Program-made: the position numbers and the translations under genes | Notes under the pieces: model-generated | What the model was told of the DNA's origin: nothing | What the model saw: only the letters and a program-made list of their open reading frames with translations | The model's database searches: none | Source: Streptomyces roseoverticillatus | Lineage (GTDB): Bacteria; Actinomycetota; Actinomycetes; Streptomycetales; Streptomycetaceae | Assembly: GCF_000719265.1 (NCBI RefSeq) | Contig: NZ_JOFL01000014.1 | Location: 76,814 to 140,813 of the forward strand | DNA: 64,000 nucleotides | Direction of reading: 5' to 3' | In this document: positions 34,675-45,716 of the stretch, one piece after another | Numbering within the stretch: position 1 is the stretch's first letter | Layout: the number at the start of each line of letters is the position of its first letter

Positions 34675-37608
34675 TCACCGGGCGTGCGGCGGCAGCGCCA
34701 GTTCGAACCACACCACCTTGCCCGTGCTCAGCCGGGTCGCGCCCCACCGCCGGGCCAGCCGGTTGACCAGGTACAGCCCGCGGCCGCCCTCGTCCGAGGG
34801 CCGGGCCTGCCGCAGCCGCGGCAGCTGCGGCACGTCGTCGCCGACCTCGCAGCGCAGCACGTCCGTGCGCAGCAGGCGCAGCGTGATCGGCCGCTCGGCG
34901 TACCGCACGGCGTTCGTGATCACCTCGCTGACCAGCAGCTCCACGGCGTCCGTGAGCTCCTCCAGGCCCCAGCGGGTCAGCGCGCGGCGGGCCAGCCGAC
35001 GCGCCTGGCGGGCCGTCTGCGGGCGCGGGTCCAGGAACCAGTACGCGACGTCGCTGGGCGCGATGCCCTCGAAGCGGGCCGCGAGCAGGGCGATGTCGTC
35101 GTCCCGGTCGCCCGGGCCGAGCATGCCCAGCACCTCGTCGCACAGGGGCTCCAGGGGCGGCGGGTTCGGGCCGGTCAGCCGGGCGGTCTCGATCAGCCGC
35201 TCGCGCAGCTGCTCGATGCCCGTCCACACGTCCCGCAGCCGCGACTCCACCAGGCCGTCCGTGTAGAGCAGCAGCGTCGCCCCCGCGGGCGCGTCCAGCT
35301 CCACGGCCTCGAAGTCGACCCCGCCCACGCCGATCGGCGCGCCCGGCGGGACGCGCAGGACCTCCGCGCGGCCGCCGCGGTGCAGCAGTATCGGCGGCGG
35401 ATGCCCCGCGTTGGCGATCACGATGCGGTGCGCGACCGGGTCGTACACCGCGTACATGCAGGTGGCCATGCGGTCCGAGCCGAGGCGCTGGGCCTGCTCG
35501 TCCAGGTGGTGCAGCACCTCGGCCGGGGGCAGGTCCAGGCCCGCCAGGGTCTGCGCGGTCGTGCGCAGCTGGCCCATGATCGCGGCGGAGGTCATGGAGT
35601 GGCCCATGACGTCGCCGACGACGAGGGCGACCCGGTTGCCCGGCAGGGGGATCGCGTCGTACCAGTCGCCGCCGACGCGGGCGGTCTCGGCGGCCGGCAG
35701 GTAGCGGCTGGCGAGCCGGACGCCGGTCGGCTGGGGCAGGGAGTCGGGCAGCATCGTGCGCTGCAGCTCGTCCGCGATGTACACCTCGCGGCCGTAGAGC
35801 ACGGCTTTGTCGACGCCGAGGGCGGTGTGCGTGGCCAGCTGCGCCGCCACGAGGAGGTCGTCGTTCTCGAACGCGGCCCGGTCCGGGCGGCGGACGAACA
35901 CCGCGGCGCCGATCACCCGGCGCCGCCCCCGCAGCGGCGCCAGGATCGTGCGCTGCCGGTCCGGGACGGGCCGGTCGTCGCCGAGCAGCTCGGGAAGGGC
36001 CGCCCGCGCGGCGGAGGAGTCCCCGAAGACGGGTCTGACACCCCGCAGCACCTCCGCGAGCGGCCCCCCTATGCGCACCTCGCAGCGCTCGGCCGCGCAG
36101 CCGGCGAGGTCCGGTACGGGCTCGGGGCGCTCGGCGCCGGGGTCCGCGGCGTCGCCCTCGCCCGCGCCGCGCACGTGCTCGGGCAGCTGGTCGGTGCGGC
36201 GCAGCCGCAGCACGACGGGGCCGACGGGCCGCTCGTCGCCGACCGGCAGCGGGTCGCGCAGATAGACGAGGATGGCGTCGGCGAACGTCGGCACGGTGGC
36301 CCGGCACAGGCCGAGCACGATCTCGTCCAGGTCGATCCCGCGGGCGATCCGCCGCGTGGCGGCCCCGACGAACCGCAGCCGCTCGCCTCCGGCGGGGTGG
36401 CCGGCGGCGCCCGCGGGTGCGGGGCGGCCGGTGTCCTCCGGCCCTGCCGGGCCCGGGTGACCGGCGGCCTCGGTGGCCGGGTGGGGAGCGGTGTTCGTGG
36501 CGGTGGCGGAGGCGCCTTTCGACCGCGGGGCCGGGCCGCTCCCGCCGTCCGGGTCGCCGGCCGTGACGGCGGGGCGGTCGGCGGCCTCCGCCGGTGCGGT
36601 GGCCTGCGGGGCGCCCGCCGGGCCCGGGTGACCGGCGGGCTCCGTGGCCGGGTGATGAGTGGCGTCCGCGGTGGTGGCGGAGGCGCTCTTCGACCGCGGG
36701 GCCGGGCCGCTTCCGCCGTCCGGGCCGCCGGCCCTGCGGGTGTCCGGGGAGCCTGCCGCGGTGGCCTCGGGCGCGGCCGGGTTCGCGCGGGCGGTGGTGT
36801 CCGCCGGGCCGGTGGCGCTCTCCGGGCGCGCGGAGGGGCCGTCCGCCGCGGGGTGCTCTCCGGACGCGGCGGGCTTCCGGGCATCGTTGTCAGACACCGC
36901 GGCCGGGGCCCGCTCGGCCACGCCGGCGGGCAGCGCGGCGGAGGCCGCGCCGTCGGCCCGGGAGCGACGGCCCCGTGATCCGGCGGCCGGGGCTTCGGCG
37001 GCTTCGCCGGCACCGGACCCGTCGGCCTGAGGCCCGCCGGTCCGGGTTCCGGTGGCGCTGGGGCCGTCGGCCGGGGCGCCCGTGGTCCGGGACGGGCCGG
37101 TCCGGGTCCGGGCGGTCCGTGCGCCGGCGGCTCCGGAGCCCGTGGCGCGGGACCGGGCGGGCTGAGGCTCCTCGTCCTTGGATCCGGCGGCCCGCGACCG
37201 GGTGGCCCGGGGCTCGCCGGCCGGGGAGCCGGTGGTCCGGGAGGCCGGGGCAGGGGACCGGGTGGCCCCGGGCTGCGTGGCCTCGGGTCCGGTGGCCCGG
37301 GGTCCCGTGGGCGCGGGCGCCGGGCCCGGAGCCGCCGGGGCGCCTTGGGCCGGGAGGCCCTCCGGCTCCGGGTGCGAGCTCGCGCGCGTGCGGGCGCGTG
37401 CGGGGCCGCCCGCCGGGTCGTCCGCGGCCGGGCGTGTGCCCGCGTGGGCGTCCTCGCGCCGCTGGGGCGGGACGCCCTGCGGCCCCGGCCCGGGGGCCGG
37501 CCGCGGACGCCCCGGTTCCGGATCCGGGGCAGAGGCAGCGGCGGGTGCGGCGGCCTGCCGCACCGCGGCGATCCGCTGGTTTCCGTGGGAGTCGGTGTGC
37601 TCCGTCAC
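34675..37608 (-). CDS. SpoIIE/RsbU-type phosphatase with GAF and HATPase domains
   Basis: 977 residues. The first 400 are a disordered, Pro/Ala/Thr/Gly-rich region with an internal duplication (phrase [11 protein letters not shown] twice). After it come a GAF-like domain ([29 protein letters not shown]), a PPM/SpoIIE phosphatase domain ([56 protein letters not shown]) with metal-binding Asp residues, and a C-terminal HATPase_c anti-sigma-type kinase domain ([34 protein letters not shown]). Such proteins run partner-switching pathways by dephosphorylating anti-anti-sigma factors. GTG start at 37608. Cytoplasmic; no membrane helix seen. Confidence 0.88.
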   Translation of the reverse strand: MTEHTDSHGNQRIAAVRQAAAPAAASAPDPEPGRPRPAPGPGPQGVPPQRREDAHAGTRPAADDPAGGPARARTRASSHPEPEGLPAQGAPAAPGPAPAPTGPRATGPEATQPGATRSPAPASRTTGSPAGEPRATRSRAAGSKDEEPQPARSRATGSGAAGARTARTRTGPSRTTGAPADGPSATGTRTGGPQADGSGAGEAAEAPAAGSRGRRSRADGAASAALPAGVAERAPAAVSDNDARKPAASGEHPAADGPSARPESATGPADTTARANPAAPEATAAGSPDTRRAGGPDGGSGPAPRSKSASATTADATHHPATEPAGHPGPAGAPQATAPAEAADRPAVTAGDPDGGSGPAPRSKGASATATNTAPHPATEAAGHPGPAGPEDTGRPAPAGAAGHPAGGERLRFVGAATRRIARGIDLDEIVLGLCRATVPTFADAILVYLRDPLPVGDERPVGPVVLRLRRTDQLPEHVRGAGEGDAADPGAERPEPVPDLAGCAAERCEVRIGGPLAEVLRGVRPVFGDSSAARAALPELLGDDRPVPDRQRTILAPLRGRRRVIGAAVFVRRPDRAAFENDDLLVAAQLATHTALGVDKAVLYGREVYIADELQRTMLPDSLPQPTGVRLASRYLPAAETARVGGDWYDAIPLPGNRVALVVGDVMGHSMTSAAIMGQLRTTAQTLAGLDLPPAEVLHHLDEQAQRLGSDRMATCMYAVYDPVAHRIVIANAGHPPPILLHRGGRAEVLRVPPGAPIGVGGVDFEAVELDAPAGATLLLYTDGLVESRLRDVWTGIEQLRERLIETARLTGPNPPPLEPLCDEVLGMLGPGDRDDDIALLAARFEGIAPSDVAYWFLDPRPQTARQARRLARRALTRWGLEELTDAVELLVSEVITNAVRYAERPITLRLLRTDVLRCEVGDDVPQLPRLRQARPSDEGGRGLYLVNRLARRWGATRLSTGKVVWFELALPPHAR
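36446..36740. repeat. 171-bp period duplication in the SpoIIE-type gene
   Basis: Two diverged copies start at 36446 and 36617 with an identical opening of about 20 bases beginning GCCGGGCCCGGG. The offset of 171 bp is 57 codons, so the reading frame is kept. Both encode the disordered N-terminal region. Confidence 0.75.
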
Positions 37609-37663
37609 GCGTGGGGTTCCATCCGTCGGGGCCGTGCGCCCGCTCGCGCGGGTGCACCGTGGG

Positions 37664-38341
37664 TCAGGCGCGTCGCAGATTGAGGAAGAGCTGGATCTCG
37701 GGTGGCACGTCCGTACTCGCCGGGGCGTACGCCGGCGAGTTCTCCCCGGCGACTTCGAAACCCGCTTCGCACACGACCTGGCGCAGTTCGTCCCGCAGGT
37801 ATCCGGATACCCGGATCGTGTTGCCCAGGAACGGGATCGCGTAGTCGTCCACGTCCGCCTCGACCATCGAGAGGGCGAGCAACCCGCCGGGTCTCAGCAG
37901 CCCGTGGAGCATCCGCAGCGCGTGCGGGATCTCCGGGCGGGGCAGCATCAGCAGCGAGAAGAACGCGGCCACGCCGTCGAAGACGCCGAGGCGGCCGTCC
38001 CGCAGCTCCGCCAGGTCCACCAGGTGGAACTCGGCCTTGGGGACGTTGTCCCGGGCCAGCTCCAGCATGCCGGGCGAGAGGTCGACGCCCACGACGTGGT
38101 GGCCCGCGTCGGCCAGTTGCCGCGCGGTCGGCAGGCCGGTGCCGCAGCCGACGTCGAGGATGCGGGAGCCCGGCGGCAGGGCGGCCGCGAGCCAGGCGCC
38201 CGCGCCGAGCTGGCCCTCCTTGTGCGGGAAGGCCTCGTCGTAGCGGTGGCCGATCGCGTCGAACGCCTCCGCCTGCCCGCTCCGGTCCAGCCCCGGGCGG
38301 GCGTAGCCGTCGTAGTCCCGCCGGTTCCCGTCACCGCTCAC
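37664..38341 (-). CDS. class I SAM-dependent methyltransferase
   Basis: 225 residues with a Rossmann methyltransferase fold. Motif I is ILDVGCGTGLPTARQLA, motif II has Asp in VVGVDLSPGMLELARDN, the post-I region is FHLVDLAEL and motif III lies near LRPGGLLALSMVEADVDD. The IGHRYDEAFPHKEGQ opening resembles small-molecule or quinone/antibiotic methyltransferases, but the substrate cannot be told. GTG at 38341 has GGGAGGGC about nine bases upstream and is preferred to the frame at 38392. Same strand as the SpoIIE-type gene, 55 bp upstream of it. Confidence 0.82.
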   Translation of the reverse strand: MSGDGNRRDYDGYARPGLDRSGQAEAFDAIGHRYDEAFPHKEGQLGAGAWLAAALPPGSRILDVGCGTGLPTARQLADAGHHVVGVDLSPGMLELARDNVPKAEFHLVDLAELRDGRLGVFDGVAAFFSLLMLPRPEIPHALRMLHGLLRPGGLLALSMVEADVDDYAIPFLGNTIRVSGYLRDELRQVVCEAGFEVAGENSPAYAPASTDVPPEIQLFLNLRRA

Positions 38342-38517
38342 GGCGCCCGCCCTCCCTGTGACCGTTGACCGTATTCCCTGAACAAGCGTCACATGCCGTG
38401 CTCTGTTCGTGCCGTGCTCGTGCCCTGCTGCTGTGCAGTGCCGCGGAGGCCGATCCTACGGTTGCCCGGCGGGCCGGTGCCAAGCGGTTGGCCGCCTTAC
38501 TGTCGAATCCGCGCGGA

Positions 38518-39219
38518 TCATGCCCGGATCCGGGCCGGGGAACGGTCCCAGTCGGCCGGCAGTGAGGGCACCGGCCAGGCCGGGTCCGGCCGCCAGTCCT
38601 CCCAGCCCGCGGCGAACGGCGCGGCCCAGGCCTCGATCCGCTCGACCGCGGCCCGGCCGGCGGCGCGCACCCGCTCGGCCTGCCCGGCGGACATCAGGCC
38701 CGCCTGCTGCGCCTGCGCGAACTCGTCCTCGTCCTTCCACTGCCAGCTGCGGTCCGGGTAGACGGCGATGTCGAGGAAGTGGTCCTCGGAGTCCACGCCG
38801 CCCGCCCAGCGGGCCAGCGGCTCCTCGAGGTTCACGTACCAGTTCTTGAAGCGCCAGTCACGGTCCCAGAACAGCCAGACCGACCACGGCTCGCCGGGCC
38901 GGGCGAGCTTCAGCACCCCGGTGCCGGACCACGGGGCGACCTGCGTGGTGCGGGGCTTGGTGTAGCGCGTGGCGAGGGGCTCCTGGTGGACCGGGGTGCC
39001 GTCGGCGAGCAGCGGCCGCACGCACGCGGTGCCCGGCGCGACCCAGACGGCGAGCAGGTCGGCGGTGTCCTGCACGACGGTGACGGGGCGGCAGATGTGG
39101 ACGCGGTCGGTGGCATTGCCCCGGTAGCGCCAGAGGATCTGTTCCCCCGGCGCCCAGGAAGGTGCGCTGTCGCTTGCGCCTGCCGTGTCGACCGTCTCCG
39201 CGTCCGCATCCGCTGTCAT
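38518..39219 (-). CDS. DUF402 (FomD-like) protein
   Basis: 233 residues. The central part has the DUF402 signature: PWSVWLFWDRDWRFKNWYVNLEEPLARW and DHFLDIAVYPDRSWQWKDEDEFAQAQQAGLMS, where the Asp residues bind two metal ions in the FomD/nucleoside-phosphatase relatives. Family members hydrolyse nucleotide or nucleoside-phosphonate bonds (FomD acts on a cytidylyl intermediate in fosfomycin synthesis), but no phosphonate genes are nearby, so a general house-cleaning role is more likely. ATG at 39219 is six bases from TAGGAT, a plausible -10, suggesting a leaderless transcript. Confidence 0.82.
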   Translation of the reverse strand: MTADADAETVDTAGASDSAPSWAPGEQILWRYRGNATDRVHICRPVTVVQDTADLLAVWVAPGTACVRPLLADGTPVHQEPLATRYTKPRTTQVAPWSGTGVLKLARPGEPWSVWLFWDRDWRFKNWYVNLEEPLARWAGGVDSEDHFLDIAVYPDRSWQWKDEDEFAQAQQAGLMSAGQAERVRAAGRAAVERIEAWAAPFAAGWEDWRPDPAWPVPSLPADWDRSPARIRA

Positions 39220-39347
39220 GCGGAGATCCTAGGTTGCGGTGGTGAGGGCGCGCCGTGACGTGTGCCGCACGGAGCACGGTTACCGGCGGACGCGGTGGAG
39301 ACCGTGGCCGCGGATGCCGCCGCGCCGCACCCACGCTCCGGGCGTTC

Positions 39348-40748
39348 CTACGGCCGCGTCATCCGCAGGACGTCGAGCGCCTCGTCCAACTGCTCCAGCG
39401 TCAGCAGGCCCTGCTCTACGTAGCCGGATTCGAGGACGACCTGGCGGATCGTCTTCCGTTCCGCAAGAGCCTTCTTGGCCACCTTCGCCGCCTCCTCGTA
39501 GCCGATGTAGCGGTTGAGGGGCGTGACGACGGACGGGGACGACTCCGCGTACTCGCGGGCCCGTTCCACGTTGGCGGTGATGCCGTCGACCGTGCGGTCG
39601 GCCAGCAGCCGGGAGACGTTGGCGAGCAGCCGCACCGACTCCAGGACGTTCTTCGCCATGACCGGGAGCATCACGTTGAGCTCGAAGTTCCCGGCGGCGC
39701 CCGCGGTCGCGACCGTCGCGTCGTTGCCGGTGACCTGCGCGGCCACCATCAGCACGGCCTCGCAGATGACCGGGTTGACCTTGCCCGGCATGATCGAGGA
39801 GCCGGGCTGCAGGTCCGGCAGGCTGATCTCGGCCAGCCCGGCCCGCGGGCCCGAGCCCATCCAGCGCAGATCGTTGGCGATCTTGGTCAGGCCGACGGCG
39901 ACGGTGCGCAGCTGGCCGCTGGTCTCCACCAGGCCGTCACGGGCGCCCTGCGCCTCGAAGTGGTTCCGGGCCTCGGTCAGCGCCAGCCCGGTCGTGCGGG
40001 CGACCTCGGCGATGACGGCGGCGGAGAAGCCGGGCGGCGTGTTGATGCCGGTGCCGACCGCCGTGCCGCCCAGGGGAAGTTCGGCCAGGCGCGGCAGGGA
40101 GGCGCGCAGCCGCTCGACGCCGTAGCGGACCTGCGCGGCGTAGCCGCCGAACTCCTGGCCCAGCGTCACCGGCGTGGCGTCCATCAGGTGCGTACGGCCG
40201 GACTTGACGACCTCGGCGAACTCCTCCGCCTTGCGCTCCAGGGCCGCGGCGAGGTGCTCCAGCGCGGGGACGAGGTCGCCGGTGACGGCGGCCGTCGCCG
40301 CGATGTGGATGCTGGACGGGAAGACGTCGTTGGAGCTCTGCGACGCGTTCACGTGGTCGTTGGGGTGCACCGGGCTGCCCAGGCGCTCGCTCGCCAGGGT
40401 GGCGATGACCTCGTTGGCGTTCATGTTGGAGGACGTGCCGGAGCCGGTCTGGAAGACGTCCACGGGGAAGTGGTCGTCCCAGCGCCCCTCGGCGACCTCG
40501 CCCGCCGCGGCCTCGATCGCCTCGGCCACGTCCTTCTCCACCACGCCGAGCTCGGCGTTGACCCTGGCCGCCGCGGCCTTGATCCGGGCCAGCGCCTCGA
40601 TGTGCGCCCGCTCCAGCCGCTGCCCGCTCACCGGGAAGTTCTCCACCGCGCGCTGGGTCTGCGCCCGCCACTTGGCGTCCGCCGGCACCCGCACCTCGCC
40701 CATCGAGTCGTGCTCGATCCGGTACTGCTCACCATCGGTCATCGTCAC
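39348..40748 (-). CDS. fumC: class II fumarate hydratase
   Basis: 466-residue iron-independent fumarase of the TCA cycle (fumarate to L-malate, homotetramer). The signature [15 protein letters not shown] is present, as are [29 protein letters not shown] and [17 protein letters not shown], which carries the catalytic His. ATG at 40748 has AGGAGGT eight bases upstream. A second, unrelated class I fumarase lies 1.7 kb away at 42493-44157, so the cell can switch between iron-sulfur and iron-free enzymes. Divergent from the SGNH hydrolase gene over a 103-bp gap. Confidence 0.95.
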   Translation of the reverse strand: MTMTDGEQYRIEHDSMGEVRVPADAKWRAQTQRAVENFPVSGQRLERAHIEALARIKAAAARVNAELGVVEKDVAEAIEAAAGEVAEGRWDDHFPVDVFQTGSGTSSNMNANEVIATLASERLGSPVHPNDHVNASQSSNDVFPSSIHIAATAAVTGDLVPALEHLAAALERKAEEFAEVVKSGRTHLMDATPVTLGQEFGGYAAQVRYGVERLRASLPRLAELPLGGTAVGTGINTPPGFSAAVIAEVARTTGLALTEARNHFEAQGARDGLVETSGQLRTVAVGLTKIANDLRWMGSGPRAGLAEISLPDLQPGSSIMPGKVNPVICEAVLMVAAQVTGNDATVATAGAAGNFELNVMLPVMAKNVLESVRLLANVSRLLADRTVDGITANVERAREYAESSPSVVTPLNRYIGYEEAAKVAKKALAERKTIRQVVLESGYVEQGLLTLEQLDEALDVLRMTRP

Positions 40749-40851
40749 TTACCTCCTGACAGAGCAAGCGTTTGTCCGGTTCACCGTGTTCCCAAAAGGC
40801 ACTACCGCCTAGTAAATACCGCGGGTAACAACTGAAATAGGGGAGGCCACT

Positions 40852-42396
40852 TTGACACGCAGACCCACCCTGCGCTGTTCACTCGCCGCCGTCGCCGCGC
40901 TCGCCGCGGCGTTCGGCGGCCTTGCCGTCACCGGACCCGCCGCCCACGCGGCCCACGCGCCGCACGCACCCCACCCCGCGGCCCGTACCGCCGCCGCGGC
41001 ACCCCTGCCGCCCGGGCTGGAGAAGATCCGCGCCGCCGAGGCCGTCAAGCTCTACGGCAACGCCGCCGAGCGCCCGCTCGCGGAGCGCAAGTCCTCGCTG
41101 CTCTCGCTCGGCGACAGCGAGATCTCCGGCGAGGGCGTCGGCACCTACGAGCCGGGCACGAACGGCCCGGACAACTGGTGCCACCGCTCGCCCGACGCCG
41201 CCATCCACCGCACCGGCATCCCCGCGGACGTCACCTACAACGTCGCCTGCTCCGGGGCCTACACGGGCAACATCCGCATCGGCGGCTCCAAGCAGTACGC
41301 GGACGAGCTCGTCCAGAGCGACAGCCTCGCGATCAAGGCCCGCAACACCCGCGTGAAGCTGGTCCTGCTCGTCGCCGGCGCCAACGACGACCTGCAGTTC
41401 GGGCCCGTCATGACCGACTGCGTCACCCGCTACCTGACCCTCCAGGGCACCTGCGAACCCAAGTACGCCCCCGGCTGGCAGGCCCGCGTCGACGGCCTCG
41501 TGCCCAAGGTCGAGCAGACCGTACGGGACCTGCGCACGGTCATGAAGGACGCCGGCTACGCCGACGGCGACTACAAACTCGTCCTCATGGGCTACCCGAG
41601 CCCCATCGGCCCCGACTTCGAGGACAACCCGTCCTTCCCCGGCAAGCTCCCCGGCGGCTGCGTCGGCTACACCTCCGACGCCGCGTGGGGCCGCAACGCC
41701 GCCGTGCCCGCCTTCGAGCGCGGCATGCGCCGGGCCGCCCGCGACACCGGAGCCCTCTACCTCGACAACTCCCGCCTCTTCCACGGCCACGAGGTGTGCA
41801 CGGACAACACCTGGGCCCGCGGGCTCTACGTCGACGTGACGAACCCCTTCCCGCCGAACGAGAACTCCGTCCGGCAGTCCTTCCACCCCAACCAGCGCGG
41901 CCACGGCGCGTTCGCGTCCTGCCTGACCCAGCTCTACCGCTCCGGCTGGCAGGAGGCCGGCTGCGCCGACCCCGCGAGCACGGGCACGCCCGTACTGACC
42001 AAGGGCGGGTGGGACGACGCCTTCCGGCCCCTGAAGAACGAGGCCACCGGCACCTGCGTCGACGCCTACGCGGCGAGCAGCCGCAACGGGACCACCGTCG
42101 GCGGCTGGGACTGCACGGGCAACCGCAACCAGGACTGGGCCTACGACTCCGGCACCAAGGCGCTGCGGACGGCGCTGTCGCACGACCGGTGCGTGGACGT
42201 TCCCGGCGGGAAGTACGCGGCGGGGACGGCCGTGGTGCTGTGGGACTGCCACGGCGGCGGGAACCAGCAGTTCGTACGGGACGGGGCGACCGTGCGGCCG
42301 GCTGCGGCCGGTGGGTTGTGCCTGACGCTGGGAGCGGCCAAGGAGCCCGTGCGGTTGCAGGCGTGCGACGGTTCCGCCCGGCAGCGGTTCGCCTGA
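40852..42396 (+). CDS. secreted SGNH hydrolase with C-terminal ricin lectin domain
   Basis: 514 residues. TTG start at 40852 with GGGGAGG six bases upstream. A Sec signal (SLAAVAALAAAFGGLAVTGPAAHA) is followed by an SGNH/GDSL domain: Ser in LLSLGDSEISGEG, a Gly/Asn block in YNVACSGAYTGN and LLVAGANDDLQFG, and the catalytic His in QSFHPNQRGHGAF. The last 130 residues form a ricin-type beta-trefoil (GTCVDAYAASSRNGTTVGGWDCTGNRNQDW, CVDVPGGKYAAGTAVVLWDCHGGGNQQF). It is probably an extracellular esterase or lipase held to carbohydrate. It sits between two fumarase genes but shares no visible role with them. Confidence 0.88.
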   Translation: MTRRPTLRCSLAAVAALAAAFGGLAVTGPAAHAAHAPHAPHPAARTAAAAPLPPGLEKIRAAEAVKLYGNAAERPLAERKSSLLSLGDSEISGEGVGTYEPGTNGPDNWCHRSPDAAIHRTGIPADVTYNVACSGAYTGNIRIGGSKQYADELVQSDSLAIKARNTRVKLVLLVAGANDDLQFGPVMTDCVTRYLTLQGTCEPKYAPGWQARVDGLVPKVEQTVRDLRTVMKDAGYADGDYKLVLMGYPSPIGPDFEDNPSFPGKLPGGCVGYTSDAAWGRNAAVPAFERGMRRAARDTGALYLDNSRLFHGHEVCTDNTWARGLYVDVTNPFPPNENSVRQSFHPNQRGHGAFASCLTQLYRSGWQEAGCADPASTGTPVLTKGGWDDAFRPLKNEATGTCVDAYAASSRNGTTVGGWDCTGNRNQDWAYDSGTKALRTALSHDRCVDVPGGKYAAGTAVVLWDCHGGGNQQFVRDGATVRPAAAGGLCLTLGAAKEPVRLQACDGSARQRFA

Positions 42397-42401
42397 GGCG
42401 C

Positions 42402-42450
42402 GGTTCGGCACCGCCGGACCGCCGCATCGTGGTTTCCCGCCGTGCGGCGG
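42402..42450. repeat. copy of the dispersed GC-rich repeat
   Basis: GGTTCGGCACCGCCGGACC, then GCATCGTGGTTTCCCGCCG and GCGGCGG, just after the SGNH stop codon. It matches the family consensus seen at 31592, 49861, 50005, 58842 and 58991. Confidence 0.6.
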
Positions 42451-42456
42451 AACGAG

Positions 42457-42486
42457 AGGACGGGCCCCGCTTGCGCGGGGCCCGTC
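42457..42486. terminator. bidirectional terminator between SGNH hydrolase and class I fumarase genes
   Basis: 13-bp perfect arms GGACGGGCCCCGC / GCGGGGCCCGTCC with a TTGC loop. Confidence 0.8.
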
Positions 42487-42492
42487 CACGTG

Positions 42493-44157
<1,665 letters not shown>

Positions 44158-44280
44158 GTGCAGCGGGTTCCTCACTCGGCAGGCAGTGGTGGCTGGCGTC
44201 CTCGACAGCGTCTACCAGCGTAGGCCGCGCGCGGGGGAGTGGTCTTGTGAGGTAAGGCTCACCCGCGCACCGCCCGCCCC

Positions 44281-44300
44281 CTATCGCGATCTATCGCGAT
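44281..44300. promoter_or_regulatory. tandem ATCGCGAT operator at the DUF1707 promoter
   Basis: CTATCGCGAT occurs twice in a row; each copy holds the palindrome ATCGCGAT. The pair ends three bases before a TACCCT -10-like hexamer (44304-44309), overlapping the expected -35 region. Confidence 0.6.
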
Positions 44301-44317
44301 TGGCTACCCTGCTTGCC

Positions 44318-45007
44318 GTGGAAGAGCCATCGTTCGAAAAGCACTCCCTTGAGAAGCGCCCGCAGCAGGGCGCGCCCGCGCCCGCTCCGGCCGCCGAGCC
44401 GCCCGCGCTGCGCGCCTCCGACGCCGACCGCGACCGCTTCGCGGACATCCTGCGCAACGCCATGGCGGAGGGGCGGATCACCGCCGAGGAGCACTCCGAG
44501 CGGATCGGCGAGGTCTACCGCGCCAAGACGCTCGGCGAGCTGGAGCCGCTGGTGAGCGACCTGCCGGCGGCCGGCCGGGCCGAGCCCGCGGCGCCCGCCC
44601 GCCCCTACGAGGCCCCGGCGCGCCCACTCGGCGCGGCCCCCGCCGAGAACCTCGTCGCGGTCTTCGGCGGCGCGACGCGCAAGGGGCGCTGGCGGGTGAG
44701 CCGGCGCACGAACGCGTTCGCGCTTTTCGGCGGCATCGAGATCGACCTGACCGAGGCGGTCTTCGAGCAGCAGGAGATCGTCATCAACGCCACCGCCATC
44801 TTCGGCGGCATCGAGATCAGGGTCCCGGAGAACGTGACCCTGCGCTCCACGGGCACCGGGATCTTCGGCGGCTTCGACGTGAAGACGGTCGAGGCGCCGG
44901 ACCCCGACGCACCGGTCGTCTCCCTCACCGGATTCGCGGTCTTCGGCGGTGTGGACGCGAAGCCGAAGCGGGGCAAGCGGCTCAAGAACCTTCGCGCGGG
45001 CGGCTGA
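44318..45007 (+). CDS. DUF1707 protein with cell-wall-active antibiotic response domain
   Basis: 229 residues. DUF1707 motif LRASDADRDRFADILRNAMAEGRITAEEHSERIGEVYRAKTLGELEPLVSDLP (about 28-80), a short Pro/Ala linker, then a LiaF-like beta-helical domain (about 110-220) made of repeated FGGI/FGG turns: LVAVFGGATRKG, FALFGGIEID, TAIFGGIEIRV, GIFGGFDVK and FAVFGGVDAK. LiaF-type domains sense envelope stress. No membrane helix, so it is probably cytoplasmic or peripheral. GTG at 44318 is nine bases after TACCCT, so the transcript is probably leaderless. Upstream in-frame residues are discarded because the twin operator lies in them. Confidence 0.85.
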   Translation: MEEPSFEKHSLEKRPQQGAPAPAPAAEPPALRASDADRDRFADILRNAMAEGRITAEEHSERIGEVYRAKTLGELEPLVSDLPAAGRAEPAAPARPYEAPARPLGAAPAENLVAVFGGATRKGRWRVSRRTNAFALFGGIEIDLTEAVFEQQEIVINATAIFGGIEIRVPENVTLRSTGTGIFGGFDVKTVEAPDPDAPVVSLTGFAVFGGVDAKPKRGKRLKNLRAGG

Positions 45008-45234
45008 TGGCGGTCCGCGCGGCGGCCCCCCGGAGCCCCGCGCGGCCTGTTGCCGGAAACTTACTGCGGGTTACCGCGTTCCGCTCATGGCAACGGTGTG
45101 AATAAGCACGCGCACAGCGGGTAAAGCTTGGTGCATCGTCTCTCGTACGGCTGCCGGTGCGAATGGCCGTGCGCAGTGGAGGCGGGCAAGGGTGACTCAA
45201 CCGGCCAAGTAAAAGCCGTCGTCAGGAGTAGACC

Positions 45235-45594
45235 GTGCTGCTACCGCATCAGCCCCTGCAGGAAGCCGCCGTACCGTCCCCGCGGATTTCGTCCGCGCGG
45301 GATCAGGCCGGCCCCTGGCATTCGGAGGCGGTGTGCCGCCGGGATGAAGCCGGGCTCTTCTTCGCACCATCCAAGGAACCGACCGCTGCCCGGTTGTCGC
45401 GCGAAGAGGCGGCCAAGCGCGTGTGCGCGCGATGCCCCGTGATGGTCGAGTGCCGCGAGCACGCCTTGCTGCAGCCGGAGCCTTACGGGGTGTGGGGCGG
45501 TCTCACCGCCGCCGAGCGCCGGGTGGTGCTGGCCCGCCGGCGCCGGCGCGAGGCGGAATTGGCTCGCGCCACGCGGGTCGCCGCGGCGGGCTGA
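45235..45594 (+). CDS. wblI: WhiB-like iron-sulfur regulator (WblI-like)
   Basis: 119 residues. The four cluster-binding cysteines are in SEAVCRRDEAGLFF, VCARCPVMVECREHAL (CxxC plus one), followed by the Wbl turn PYGVWGGLTAAERRVVL and a basic C-terminal tail RRRRREAELARA for DNA contact. GTG at 45235 has AGGAG six bases upstream. Wbl proteins carry a nitric-oxide- and oxygen-sensitive 4Fe-4S cluster and partner sigma factor domain 4. The symbol rests on gene order: in Streptomyces a wbl gene called wblI sits between the fumarase and glpX genes. The gap 45008-45234 holds its promoter; no other gene seen. Confidence 0.88.
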   Translation: MLLPHQPLQEAAVPSPRISSARDQAGPWHSEAVCRRDEAGLFFAPSKEPTAARLSREEAAKRVCARCPVMVECREHALLQPEPYGVWGGLTAAERRVVLARRRRREAELARATRVAAAG

Positions 45595-45616
45595 CGTCCC
45601 GGTCGGCGGGGGCTGA

Positions 45617-45690
45617 CGTCCTCGATCGCCGGACAGGCTCGAGTGCGGCCGGGCCCGGCCGCAACTCAGCCCGTCCGGCGTTTGAGGACG
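45617..45690. repeat. 74-bp intergenic palindrome between wbl and glpX
   Basis: Imperfect symmetry centred on 45653.5. Outer arms begin CGTCCTCGATCGCCGGAC and end GTCCGGCGTTTGAGGACG; the centre is a perfect 18-bp palindrome GCGGCCGGGCCCGGCCGC. The outer arm resembles the CAAACGCCGGACGGGC hairpins that recur between Streptomyces genes. It probably terminates both convergent transcripts. Confidence 0.7.
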
Positions 45691-45716
45691 AGCGCGCCCG
45701 CAGGGCGCACGATCGG

